A stretch of DNA of 64,000 bases. It comes from Acidobacteriota bacterium (lineage in GTDB: Bacteria; Acidobacteriota; Terriglobia; Terriglobales; Acidobacteriaceae). A program made the position numbers and the translations under genes. Of this stretch, positions 1-8,133 are shown in pieces (the stretch's first letter is position 1; each line of letters starts with the position of its first letter). The stretch covers positions 124,001 through 188,000 of the forward strand of contig JAFDVR010000004.1 in NCBI GenBank assembly GCA_018268855.1, given 5' to 3'. The notes beneath the pieces are model-generated. The model saw only the letters and a list, made by a program, of their open reading frames with translations, had not been told where the DNA came from and ran no database searches.

Positions 1-656
1 ACCGTGCGCACCACTTTCATTGTCGGCCACTCACCAGGCTGAACGCGGCCACTGGCCTTTACCGGCGTAGCCACCGGTATGCACAGTTCAAAGTCAAAGA
101 ACTCATCTGGACGCCGGAAATGGTGCGTAAACCAAGGCCCCGTCACCTGCACTCCCTGGGCCTGAATCTCGTCAGAAAGTTCCCGTAGCAACGCCCCCAT
201 CTGCATCTGGATCTCGCGTGCGGGCACCTTGGCCCGGAGTGTTGCCATCTGTATAGGTCCCGTCTCAACTACTTGCGGCATTTCAATCGATTTTGTCTCT
301 GCCATTGTCCTCTCCTTCTGTTTCATCTCTTCCAGCAACCCATCCAGTCGCGCAAAATTCGCGCCCAGCGCTCGCCGGTAGTTTTCCAGCCAGGCAGTCA
401 CCTCGGTGACCGCCTTCATCTCTGCCCGGCATTCCCGCCGGGTTCCCCTTCTCGTCCTTGAGATCAGTCCAGCTCGCTCCAGCACATTCAGGTGCTTGGT
501 TACGGCAGGCTGGCTCATCTGGAAGGGCGCTGCAACCTCCATCACACTTGCTGGTCCCAGCGTTAACCGGGCCAGAATCGCTCTTCGAGTTGGATCGGCG
601 AGCGCTAGAAAGGCGGAATCCAGATACCTCTCATTTGCATAACCAATCGGTTTCAT
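1..656 (-). CDS. ArsR-type HTH regulator fused in frame to a GyrI-like effector-binding domain (C-terminus beyond window)
   Basis: The frame runs from ATG at 656 off the left edge. Residues 1-100 are an ArsR/SmtB winged helix, with FLALADPTRRAILARL near the start and the recognition helix MSQPAVTKHLNVLERAGL. ArsR regulators of this subtype usually end soon after a motif like FARLDGLLEEM. Here the frame continues without a stop into a GyrI-like (AraC effector-binding type) domain with VTGPWFTHHF and FDFELCIPVATPVKA. An internal ATG at residue 118 (303-305) is preceded by AAGGAGAGG, so the second domain could also be made alone. No classic metal-binding cysteine pair is visible. The likely role is a one-component repressor sensing a small ligand; the ligand is unknown. 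Family assignment is confident, the fusion is seen directly, and the function is inferred. Confidence 0.75.
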   Translation of the reverse strand, partial: MKPIGYANERYLDSAFLALADPTRRAILARLTLGPASVMEVAAPFQMSQPAVTKHLNVLERAGLISRTRRGTRRECRAEMKAVTEVTAWLENYRRALGANFARLDGLLEEMKQKERTMAETKSIEMPQVVETGPIQMATLRAKVPAREIQMQMGALLRELSDEIQAQGVQVTGPWFTHHFRRPDEFFDFELCIPVATPVKASGRVQPGEWPTMKVVRT

Positions 657-663
657 AACCTTA

Positions 664-692
664 TAGTTATACTTGATCCAGAGGGTTGTCAA
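664..692 (-). promoter_or_regulatory. Candidate sigma-70-type promoter of the ArsR-GyrI gene
   Basis: On the minus strand a perfect TTGACA (687-692) is followed 17 bases later by TAACTA (664-669); the overlapping TATAAC at 666-671 would give a 15-base spacer. The start codon is only about 8 bases beyond the -10 element, so the transcript would be leaderless or nearly so. There is no clear ribosome binding site before ATG 656, which fits. The hexamers are seen; the promoter activity is inferred. Confidence 0.5.
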
Positions 693-805
693 TAGAAAAT
701 GGATGATTTCTATAAGCCCCACCCATCGCCGCTTCGCGTTGCCGTCAGTTTGTGTCCAGGGTGTTGCCCAAGGAAGAGCGATCAGATCACTTCAAGGAGT
801 AGCCG

Positions 806-1390
806 TCACAAGACATCCGGCAACTCTTCACTCACGGCATAGAATGACAGCGCAGCATCGCCCTGTAGAAGAGTGCGCGTCCTGCCCAGATGTCCGTATC
901 GTCCGGCAAGTTCCTGCTTGCGGCTATGCTCGGCGATCACCAACCCATCTTCATGCAGTGAATCGGCAAACTCCGCGCTGCCCAGCGCAGTCAACGTACG
1001 CGTATATTCGGCAGCGAGTTCATACGGGGGATCGAGAAAAATAATGTCTGCAGGGAAGCCGCTCGTCATCATCTTCTTCAGCAGCACCGCACTTCCACCC
1101 GACTCAATAGAAAATCCGGACTTCACGTCTAGCGATTTCAGGTTCGCACGGATAGCAGCAAGCGCCTTCGGAGCCTTTTCGGCAAACGTAACGTGTGCTG
1201 CACCGCGACTGATTGCCTCTATGCCAACAGCACCCGAGCCGGCGTACAGATCAACAAACCGCGCATCCGGTACACGTGTTGCGATGACGTTGAAAAGCGT
1301 CTCCCGCAACCGGTCGCTCGTGGGCCGCGTTGCCATACCCGCAGGCGTCTGCAACTGCCGCGAGCGAAAGGTTCCTGCAATGATGCGCAT
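806..1390 (-). CDS. rsmD: 16S rRNA (guanine-966 N2)-methyltransferase RsmD
   Basis: A protein of about 194 residues matches the usual length of RsmD, which methylates G966 of 16S rRNA using S-adenosylmethionine during small-subunit assembly. The start at 1390 is chosen because the family begins with the conserved MRIIAGTFRSRQL; a longer in-frame start at 1438 would add an unconserved stretch. Visible motifs are RPTSDRLRETLFN, the SAM-binding loop DLYAGSGAVGIEA and the catalytic FLDPPYE. The gene is divergent from the site-2-protease-like gene at 1521. Nothing odd was seen. Confidence 0.93.
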   Translation of the reverse strand: MRIIAGTFRSRQLQTPAGMATRPTSDRLRETLFNVIATRVPDARFVDLYAGSGAVGIEAISRGAAHVTFAEKAPKALAAIRANLKSLDVKSGFSIESGGSAVLLKKMMTSGFPADIIFLDPPYELAAEYTRTLTALGSAEFADSLHEDGLVIAEHSRKQELAGRYGHLGRTRTLLQGDAALSFYAVSEELPDVL

Positions 1391-1520
1391 ACTCTCGTGA
1401 TGATAAGTCGTCCTATGTGGACGGCCCGTCGACAGCATGATCCTGTACCGCGACCAAAGGGAGCGCCAAGCGAATCATGTCGCCGTCCGTGCAGGACCGC
1501 ACGCGCATACAATCAAAGCC

Positions 1521-2636
1521 ATGCGTGGTTGGAGTCTCCGGATTTTTCGCATCTTTGGCGTAGATGTGCGCATGCACCCGCTCATGGTGCTTGTGTTGTT
1601 CTTCAGCCTCGTCTTTGCAAAGCTGGCTGATGGCTTCGCAACCCGCGGCTTTGGCCTGTGGGTGCTGATGCTGCTTGCCATCGCTGTTCGCGAGATTGGC
1701 CGGGGATTTGCCGCGGCCTGGTGCGGCATGCAGATGCAGTCGCTGATTATTCTGCCCACCGGCGGCATCGCGACCTATGGTCTGCGGGAAGACCGTCAGC
1801 GCAGGCACGATTTGTTGATGGCGCTCTCCGGCCCGCTGGCGAACTTCTTTATCGGCATCTGCACGGCCATGCTGCTGCTGGCAGTCTCACCCTCACTGCG
1901 TCTCTTCGATCGGCCCTACATCACCTCCGGACATCTCATCCGCGCCCTGATGTGGACGCAGATCTTTCTCGGTGGCATTCACATGATTCCCGCCGTTCCG
2001 CTCGATGCAGGCGTTCTCCTCCGCCGCAACTTCATGCGCTTGCGTGGAGCAGCGCGCGGCGCCCGCGCTGCGGCAGGCATCAGCCAGATGACTGGCATTT
2101 TCATTTCAATCGCTGGCATCGCTTTCCAGAACATCTGGACCATGGCCATCGGCGCTTCCATCGTCATCGGCTGGCAAACGGTCGCGCTGGAAGACACCTC
2201 CGGCGATGAAGCGGTCGATAGCGTGCGCATGCGCGATGTGATGCTCAGCAACTTCACCACCCTCGGCGCGAGCGACACGCTTGAAGAGGCGCTCAACGCT
2301 TCCATTCATTCGTTGCAGGATATATTTCCGGTCACGCGCGGACCGCTGCTGGTAGGTTCCGTCTCCCGTCAGGCTCTCAGTGATGCGCTCCTCACTGGCG
2401 GAAACAGCTACGTGCAGGGCGTAATGACACGTTCGCTCCACGTTGCATCCGCGGATGATCCGGTTGTCTCCACCTTACGAAAGCTCTCCACAGAAGGCAC
2501 ACAGATGCTGCCTGTAGTGGAAGGTGGGAGAGTCGTCGGCATCGTTACCCCGCAGAATCTCTCCATGAGTATGGGCCTTCTCGGACGCACGCGGCGGTTG
2601 CGCCAGCGTCTCGGCGAGGACGCCGCAGGTGAGTGA
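1521..2636 (+). CDS. Site-2 protease (M50)-like membrane protein with two CBS domains; zinc histidines lost
   Basis: The 371-residue protein has the layout of CBS-containing site-2 proteases: several membrane helices (about residues 15-190), then a CBS pair (about 230-360). The start at 1521 gives the typical N-terminus MRGWSLRIFRIFGVDVRMHP. In active M50 enzymes the second helix carries HExxH. Here residues 57-61 read REIGR (CGC GAG ATT GGC CGG), so both zinc histidines are arginine while the glutamate is kept. The third ligand region reads PAVPLDAGVLLR, with the aspartate (about 162) retained. The GGIATYG segment after the first motif is also conserved. It is probably catalytically inactive, perhaps a ligand-sensing scaffold. 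Its stop codon overlaps the start of rsmI. Confidence 0.8.
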   Translation: MRGWSLRIFRIFGVDVRMHPLMVLVLFFSLVFAKLADGFATRGFGLWVLMLLAIAVREIGRGFAAAWCGMQMQSLIILPTGGIATYGLREDRQRRHDLLMALSGPLANFFIGICTAMLLLAVSPSLRLFDRPYITSGHLIRALMWTQIFLGGIHMIPAVPLDAGVLLRRNFMRLRGAARGARAAAGISQMTGIFISIAGIAFQNIWTMAIGASIVIGWQTVALEDTSGDEAVDSVRMRDVMLSNFTTLGASDTLEEALNASIHSLQDIFPVTRGPLLVGSVSRQALSDALLTGGNSYVQGVMTRSLHVASADDPVVSTLRKLSTEGTQMLPVVEGGRVVGIVTPQNLSMSMGLLGRTRRLRQRLGEDAAGE

Positions 2637-3507
2637 ATCGGCCCCTCTCGCGCCAGGCCTCTACCTTGTCGCCACACCCATCGGCAATCTTGAGGACATC
2701 ACCCTGCGCGCTCTGCGCGTACTGAGAAGTTGCGACCGTATTGCCTGCGAAGACACGCGCCAGACGCAAAAGCTGCTCAATCACTTCGGCATCGAGACGC
2801 GCACCGTCAGCTACCATCTGCACAACGAACAATCGCGCGCAGAGGAGTTGATAGCCGACCTGAGAAACGGCGCGCGCATCGCCGTGGTGAGCGATGCAGG
2901 CACGCCCGGCATCGCCGATCCCGGCGTGGAGGTCGTGCAGGCCGCCATCGCTGCTGGAATCTCTGTGTATCCCATTCCGGGCGCCAGCGCCGCACTCAGC
3001 GCGCTCATCGCAAGCGGACTGGATACGGAACAATTCACATTTCGCGGGTTTCTTCCATCGAAAAGCGGCGAACGAAAGTCGCTGCTGGAAATAGTGAAAA
3101 CAGAGATGTCAAACGGTCATCGTGCAACGCAGATCTTCTACGAAACACCGCACCGCATCGCCGATGCACTTGCAGATATCGAAGCGATCTTCAGCGCATC
3201 GCACCGCATCACGCTCGCACGCGAACTCACCAAGCTGCACGAAGAGTTCCTGCGCGGTACGGTAGTCTCAGTGCGTGCAGAGATAGAGAAGCGTGAAGCA
3301 GTTCGCGGCGAAATGGTGCTGCTGCTCTCCGGAGATCTGGATGCCTCTACGCAGAACGCGTCAGAAAAGCAAAGCATCGCAGACGAGATTCGCTCACTGA
3401 TGGAACGGGACCATCTGGACGAGAAAGAAGCGCTCAAGCGAGTGGCAAAGAACCGCAGTCTCGGCAAGAGCGAAGTCTACCGCGAATGGCAGCGCAGCAA
3501 GCGCTGA
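2629..3507 (+). CDS. rsmI: 16S rRNA (cytidine-1402 2'-O)-methyltransferase RsmI
   Basis: The 292-residue protein is a tetrapyrrole-methylase-fold RNA methyltransferase that modifies C1402 in the ribosomal decoding centre. Visible motifs are GLYLVATPIGNLEDITLRA at the N-terminus, the region CEDTRQTQKLLNHF, SDAGTPGIADPG, PIPGASAALSAL and FYETPHRI. The C-terminal helical part (DEKEALKRVAKNRSL) is typical. The start is GTG at 2629, inside the last codons of the upstream site-2-protease-like gene (overlap 8 bases), so the two are translationally coupled. No better ATG is available before the first conserved motif. Confidence 0.94.
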   Translation: MSESAPLAPGLYLVATPIGNLEDITLRALRVLRSCDRIACEDTRQTQKLLNHFGIETRTVSYHLHNEQSRAEELIADLRNGARIAVVSDAGTPGIADPGVEVVQAAIAAGISVYPIPGASAALSALIASGLDTEQFTFRGFLPSKSGERKSLLEIVKTEMSNGHRATQIFYETPHRIADALADIEAIFSASHRITLARELTKLHEEFLRGTVVSVRAEIEKREAVRGEMVLLLSGDLDASTQNASEKQSIADEIRSLMERDHLDEKEALKRVAKNRSLGKSEVYREWQRSKR

Positions 3508-3531
3508 GAACATCGCACAAAAACTGGCAGA

Positions 3532-4572
3532 TTACTGCCCCGTCATTTCGCTGGACGTGTGGCGCGCAGCAGCATCTTTCTTTGCCTTCGCTACAAGCCT
3601 GCGGATGCGGCCGTCAATGTCTGATCCCGATCCTACATTCTCGGCCTGCAGCACTCCATCGGAATCAATGGTGAAGTAATGTGGAATGGCATCCACACCA
3701 AAGACTCGCGAGAGTTGATGGGTCGAATCGCGAAACTGAGACCAGGTCATCTCATTTTTGGAGATAAAGCCCTTCCAGGCCGCCTCATTTGAGTCCCATG
3801 ACACGCTGAGGAGAACAAACGGCTCATCTTTAAATTGTGCGGCGAGGCGTTTCATGTGCGGCAGTTCTTCATTGCACGGGCCGCACCATGTAGCCCAGAA
3901 ATCGATCAACACAACCCGCCCATCCATCGCGTCCAGGTTGAACCGTTTGCCATCCAGTGTGGTGAGCGCAAACGGTGGTGCCATGTTGCGGAGCGAGAGA
4001 CTGGGATCGTCTACGAACTTTGCTACGCGCGTGCGCAATGCATCGCGTGCAGGAGCAAGTTTGAGATACTCGCGAAACGCATTTGCAGCTTCGTCGTTGC
4101 GTTTCATCTCGGCCAGCACTTTGCCTTGCAGATAAAAAATCTTTTCATTCTTGCTGTCGAGCGCAATAGCTTCCTGCAGCGTGGACAATGCTTCCGTCAT
4201 CGTTTCGGTCTTATGCCGCCCACGAAGCATGAGAAGGACACGCGTGACTTTGGCGGACACTTTCTCCGAAGGAGTAGCAGCGCTTGATTGTTCAATCAGG
4301 TTGGCCGCTTTCCTCACTTGGCCGTGATCGCCTGCAATCAAACCGAAGTGCATGATTTGCGTGAGGCACTCCATGCACTCTCCATTGGATATTTTGAATG
4401 CCTTCCAATAAAAGTCGATGGCGAACGTGGGATCGGATTTCTTTCCAACTTGCCCAGCCTCAGCCCATTTTTTCTGAAACTCAGGATTGTCTTTGTAGGA
4501 AGGGCTTTGCGCCGCCAAAGGAAGGGACAAAGCCAATACGGCGAGAGCAGAGAAAGCACGAAGCAAGGCCAT
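3532..4572 (-). CDS. Secreted TlpA-type thioredoxin-fold protein with helical (TPR-like) N-terminal half
   Basis: The 346-residue protein begins with a signal peptide (MALLRAFSALAVLALSLPLAAQ), which is why ATG 4572 is preferred over 4593. Residues about 30-190 are helical with TPR-like character (IFYLQGKVLAEMKRNDEAANAF). Residues about 195-330 are an AhpC/TSA-type redoxin domain with the active site FWATWCGPCNEELPHM (Cys at about 229 and 232) and the cis-proline loop DAIPHYFTID. It probably acts as a periplasmic thiol-disulfide reductase; the partner is unknown. It lies downstream of the zapA/zapB-like pair on the same strand with a 60-base gap, so co-transcription is possible. Confidence 0.82.
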   Translation of the reverse strand: MALLRAFSALAVLALSLPLAAQSPSYKDNPEFQKKWAEAGQVGKKSDPTFAIDFYWKAFKISNGECMECLTQIMHFGLIAGDHGQVRKAANLIEQSSAATPSEKVSAKVTRVLLMLRGRHKTETMTEALSTLQEAIALDSKNEKIFYLQGKVLAEMKRNDEAANAFREYLKLAPARDALRTRVAKFVDDPSLSLRNMAPPFALTTLDGKRFNLDAMDGRVVLIDFWATWCGPCNEELPHMKRLAAQFKDEPFVLLSVSWDSNEAAWKGFISKNEMTWSQFRDSTHQLSRVFGVDAIPHYFTIDSDGVLQAENVGSGSDIDGRIRRLVAKAKKDAAARHTSSEMTGQ

Positions 4573-4631
4573 GGCAAAAATTCTCACACACAATCGTGAG
4601 CGATGCCGGAGAATTCTGGCAAGAGGAATTT

Positions 4632-4973
4632 TTAAACGGCGATGCGCTCATCAAACGCCAGTACTTCATCCAGCAAGCCCGCAAGCGAATCTGCGCGAGT
4701 GCGCATGGAACTTTCGGTCTGATCGATAGTGCCGAGCAGTTCTTCGTGACGACGGCGAAGCTGTGCCAGTTCGTCGGCGATGTTCAGCGCGGCTAGCACG
4801 GCGACACGGAGCGAATCCACCGTCGATCCGTGCGAGGAGACAAAGCGCATCTTCTGGTCGACCGTTGCGGCCAGATTGCGGATGTACTCCGGCTCCACGC
4901 CGCGCAGGTTGTAGACCTGGTCATAGATATCAACGGAAACAGGTTGAGGAACGTTCAACGTCTCTTCGTGCAT
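4632..4973 (-). CDS. zapA: Cell division protein ZapA
   Basis: The 113-residue protein matches the ZapA family, which bundles FtsZ filaments at the division ring. The N-terminal half carries the typical pattern SVDIYDQVYNLRG and EYIRNLAATVDQKMR. This is followed by a long amphipathic helix (VAVLAALNIADELAQLRRR) that forms the tetrameric coiled coil. It lies 10 bases after the ZapB-like gene on the same strand, an arrangement that supports the call. The length is normal. Confidence 0.88.
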   Translation of the reverse strand: MHEETLNVPQPVSVDIYDQVYNLRGVEPEYIRNLAATVDQKMRFVSSHGSTVDSLRVAVLAALNIADELAQLRRRHEELLGTIDQTESSMRTRADSLAGLLDEVLAFDERIAV

Positions 4974-4983
4974 CGACCTTCTC

Positions 4984-5241
4984 CTACAGCAGTTCGTCCA
5001 TCTGCTTCAGCATGGCATCCACGCGGCCCTTTACCGATTCGCGCTCCTGCTTCAGCCCCGCCAGTTCCACCTGCAGCGTGGACGCCTGCGCTGCGTTCTC
5101 TTCCAACTCTTCGCGGAGACGCTTCACTTCAGCCTCAGCCGCCGCGCGCGCCTCGCGCTCAGTCTTGATCAACTCCACCGCGCGCTGTACACGCTGCTCC
5201 AGCGCCTGAAACTCATCCACACTCACGGTGGCTGTCGACAT
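4984..5241 (-). CDS. Small coiled-coil protein, ZapB-like
   Basis: The 85-residue protein (start MSTATVSVDEFQ at 5241; a start at 5262 would add 7 residues) is almost entirely one charged alpha-helix with heptads of leucine, valine and alanine. Examples are FQALEQRVQRAVELI and VKRLREELEENAAQ. Length, composition and the position directly before zapA suggest a ZapB-like division-ring coiled coil. Coiled coils give weak homology signals, so the assignment rests mostly on context. It is preceded by a terminator at 5347-5384 that separates it from the amine oxidase gene. Confidence 0.6.
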   Translation of the reverse strand: MSTATVSVDEFQALEQRVQRAVELIKTEREARAAAEAEVKRLREELEENAAQASTLQVELAGLKQERESVKGRVDAMLKQMDELL

Positions 5242-5346
5242 CGTTATTGCCCCAAAAATCAATTATTCGGCTGGCAAAAGGCGTGCTTTCGCCAGCTGAG
5301 TTCAGTAGGAGTATAGACCCCGCATTTGTGAATGCCGGACGCAAAT

Positions 5347-5384
5347 GAAAAAAGGGGAACCTGATTCGGCTCCCCTGATTTTTT
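5347..5384 (-). terminator. Bidirectional rho-independent terminator after the amine oxidase gene
   Basis: A 9-bp stem with one mismatch (5353-5361 with 5368-5376, loop TGATTC) is flanked by A6 on one side and T6 on the other, so it can act in both directions. It lies 13 bases beyond the stop codon of the minus-strand amine oxidase gene. Confidence 0.85.
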
Positions 5385-5396
5385 CTGCCCTGCCGC

Positions 5397-6719
5397 TTAC
5401 GTTTCCCGTCGAAGTGTGCTGATGACCTGCTTTGCCGCGCGCACACCGCTGCGGATAGCTCCATGCACCGTGCCCCAGTGACCGGTGGTGTCGGTATGCT
5501 CGCCGGCGAAGAAGAGCGTGTTGTGCAAAGGCAGTGTGAGTTTCTCGATAGCATCCAGAGCGTTGGATGGAATGTAAGAATAAGCGCCGAGCGCGAACGC
5601 ATCCTCTTGCCAGGGATGAAGCCGCGCATCTGTAAGCTCGCTATCGAGTGCTTGCGGCTGCAAGCCGAATGCGCGTTCGAGATTGCGTATAGCTGTGCTC
5701 ACAATCTCCTGCTGGCTCATGTCTGCAAAACGCAGGGCCGCAGGTCCGCCAGCCCACGCGGTGATCATCGGTTGCTCATTCGGATACGGTGTCCAAAAGA
5801 CCTCGAAGCGCGGCGTGCCGTCATTGGAGTTGCGGTTTTGCGGAAATAGAAAGGACATCTTCGGATGTCTGCGCTCAGCCCACCAGCGTTGTTTAAAGAC
5901 GAGCGACACGCGGCAGACTGATCCCATGCGCAGGCGGTCTGCCTGGTGCAGCGCGTCTTCAACAGAGGGAGTCCATTGCACAGAGCGTCGTTGCAGCACA
6001 GCGAGAGGCAGCGTGATGATGGCTGCTTTTGCGGAGAAGGCGCGGCCCTCTCCGGTGGAAACTGCCACTGCACCGTCGCTCCAATCCACCGCAACCACGC
6101 ACGCCCGGAAGACAATCTCCACGCCACGCTTCTGCAAGTCATCGAGCATGGCTTCGGGCAGACGAGCGTAGCCGCCCTCCACATGAAAGAGACGGTCGCC
6201 TTCGATCTCGTCTTCGGCGCGTTGCTGCATGGCGAGGCCACGCACGCCAATCACGCGATGATCGGCAGCGTTGAACCCTTCCACGTAGCCGATGGCGCCA
6301 GCAGCATCGTTGCTGCTTATCTGCTCCTGCGCGAGCCACTCGGCAAATGAGAGATCGCGGTGCGGATGCGTGTCGCTCCACGTTGCCATTTGATCGAGGA
6401 GCGTGAAGGGGCTTTCGTCCGCGGCGCTGTCTTCCTCCTGCTGGCGCAGATTGCCTTTGCCGTCGTAGACAAGCTGTTCGCCGTCCAGCTCGTAGTGCTT
6501 CAGGCCGTAACGTTCGAGCAGCGTGAGCGTCTCCTGCGGTGTGCCGTGGATGAACTCCGCGCCCATTTCTACATCGCATCCCCCAACGCGTTCGCTGAAG
6601 ATGCGTCCGCCCACGCGATTGCGCGCTTCGAGAACGGGGACAGAAAGATTCGCTTCTGCAAGACGCAACGCCGCGCTCAATCCCGCCATGCCCGCGCCGA
6701 TCACAAGTACATCACTCAT
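5397..6719 (-). CDS. Flavin-dependent amine oxidase
   Basis: The 440-residue protein carries the Rossmann FAD-binding motif at the N-terminus (VLVIGAGMAGLSAALRLAEA, then EARNRVGGRI). It ends with the family's C-terminal FAD contact (FFAGEHTDTTGHWGTVHGAI). This matches monoamine or polyamine oxidase-type enzymes that oxidise an amine and reduce oxygen; the substrate cannot be read from sequence. No signal peptide is visible, so it is probably cytoplasmic. Its ATG overlaps the TGA of cca by four bases (ATGA), indicating a two-gene operon cca-amine oxidase closed by the terminator at 5347-5384. Confidence 0.88.
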   Translation of the reverse strand: MSDVLVIGAGMAGLSAALRLAEANLSVPVLEARNRVGGRIFSERVGGCDVEMGAEFIHGTPQETLTLLERYGLKHYELDGEQLVYDGKGNLRQQEEDSAADESPFTLLDQMATWSDTHPHRDLSFAEWLAQEQISSNDAAGAIGYVEGFNAADHRVIGVRGLAMQQRAEDEIEGDRLFHVEGGYARLPEAMLDDLQKRGVEIVFRACVVAVDWSDGAVAVSTGEGRAFSAKAAIITLPLAVLQRRSVQWTPSVEDALHQADRLRMGSVCRVSLVFKQRWWAERRHPKMSFLFPQNRNSNDGTPRFEVFWTPYPNEQPMITAWAGGPAALRFADMSQQEIVSTAIRNLERAFGLQPQALDSELTDARLHPWQEDAFALGAYSYIPSNALDAIEKLTLPLHNTLFFAGEHTDTTGHWGTVHGAIRSGVRAAKQVISTLRRET

Positions 6720-8110
6720 GCAGTGTCAGATGCGGTGAGCTGGCGCAGAAGTGCAAGGCCCTCTTCTTTTGAGGTGATGCGTCCTTCCAATTGCGCGTCT
6801 TCAATCGTGTGCAAAAGCTCTTTGAAGCGCGGCCCAGGTTTCAACCCTGCGTCGATCAGGTCGCGCCCGGAGACGAAGAGCGCAGGCTTGATCTCTTCCG
6901 CGGGCGCGTTCTCATATTTGTCCTTTGCGTAGTCATACAGCCGCAGATCGCCGTGTGCGCTGGAGGCGTCCATCCAGTGCAGTTGCAGATGTTCGTCAAA
7001 CTTCGGCAGGCGGAAGAAGCGTTTCAACGTCGCGGGCTTCATCTCCATCACATCGCCAAAGCGCATATGGTTGGCCACGAGCAGCGCGATCTGTTCTGTC
7101 TCTTCGTTCGACATGCGCAGACGGTTGCAGATGGCGCGCGTCATCGTGGTGCCAACTTCGGCGTGTCCGTTGAAGCGGATGCGGTCGCCTGGCTGTGCAG
7201 GATCGGGCGCGCGAAACGTCGGAGGCTTGCCTACATCGTGCAGCAACGCGGCCCAGCCCAGTTCCATCGAGCAGCCCGCGGGCAGCTTCTCCAGCACCAG
7301 CAGCGTGTGGACCCACACATCGCCTTCAGGGTGGAACTGCGGCGGCTGTTCCACGCCTTTCATCTTCGCCACTTCGGGCAAAACTTCTTTGAGCAGCCCC
7401 GTTGCATCCAGCATCTCGAAGGCTTTGCGGGCATGGCCTTCGATCAGCATGCGAGTCAGTTCATCGCGCACGCGTTCGCGGCTTACCTGAATGATCTTCG
7501 CCGCGTTGTCATGGATCGCGGAGTAGGTATCTTCTTCCAGCGCAAAGCCGAACCGCGCAGCGAAGCGTACGGCGCGCAGCATGCGCAGCTTGTCTTCTTC
7601 AAAACGGACAGCAGGATCACCGATGGCACGCACAATACCGTCGCGGAGGTCTTCGCGTCCGTTGACGAAGTCCAGCACCTTCGCGTCGATATTTTGCGCA
7701 GTCAGGCCAACCGGATCGAGCATCATCCCATTGATGGTGAAGTCTCGCCGTGCTACATCGTCTTCAGGTGTATCTGCATAACTTACGGCAGTAGGTCGCC
7801 GTCCATCTTCATAGCCCATATCGTTGCGGAAGGTGGCGACTTCGGTCTGCGCGTCCGTAGTTTCATCGCAGACGATCACCACGCCGAAGTGCGCGCCCAC
7901 AGCGTGCGTCTTCGTAAAAAGCTGCTGCACTTTTTCAGGATGTGCGTCTGTGGCTACGTCATAGTCCTTCGGCGCATGGCCCAGCAGCAGATCGCGCACA
8001 CATCCGCCGACAAGGTAGGCGGCATAGTCATTGGCGCGTAGCGTCTGCACCACACGCAGGGCTGCGGCGAATCCATCGCTGCTCAAGGCACTCTGTAAGT
8101 TCTCTACCAT
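6716..8110 (-). CDS. cca: CCA tRNA nucleotidyltransferase (or poly(A) polymerase family member) with HD domain
   Basis: The 464-residue protein has the class II nucleotidyltransferase head (AYLVGGCVRDLLLG, then KDYDVATDAHPEKV). The neck and RNA-binding region follow (DFTINGMMLDP, RMLRAVRFAARFGFALEED), then an HD phosphohydrolase domain (WAALLHDVGKP). The family adds or repairs the 3' CCA end of tRNAs. Poly(A) polymerases share the fold, and Acidobacteriota can have split CCA- and A-adding enzymes, so the exact specificity is uncertain. It is divergent from tsaD, with only 23 bases between start codons, so their promoters must overlap or lie inside the opposite genes. Confidence 0.88.
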   Translation of the reverse strand: MVENLQSALSSDGFAAALRVVQTLRANDYAAYLVGGCVRDLLLGHAPKDYDVATDAHPEKVQQLFTKTHAVGAHFGVVIVCDETTDAQTEVATFRNDMGYEDGRRPTAVSYADTPEDDVARRDFTINGMMLDPVGLTAQNIDAKVLDFVNGREDLRDGIVRAIGDPAVRFEEDKLRMLRAVRFAARFGFALEEDTYSAIHDNAAKIIQVSRERVRDELTRMLIEGHARKAFEMLDATGLLKEVLPEVAKMKGVEQPPQFHPEGDVWVHTLLVLEKLPAGCSMELGWAALLHDVGKPPTFRAPDPAQPGDRIRFNGHAEVGTTMTRAICNRLRMSNEETEQIALLVANHMRFGDVMEMKPATLKRFFRLPKFDEHLQLHWMDASSAHGDLRLYDYAKDKYENAPAEEIKPALFVSGRDLIDAGLKPGPRFKELLHTIEDAQLEGRITSKEEGLALLRQLTASDTA

Positions 8111-8133
8111 CGTCCGTCCACTACTATAGTCAG

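Noticed and set aside
5242..5396. 6S RNA next to zapA, as in many bacteria
   Set aside because: The interval is too short for 6S RNA and contains only a terminator.
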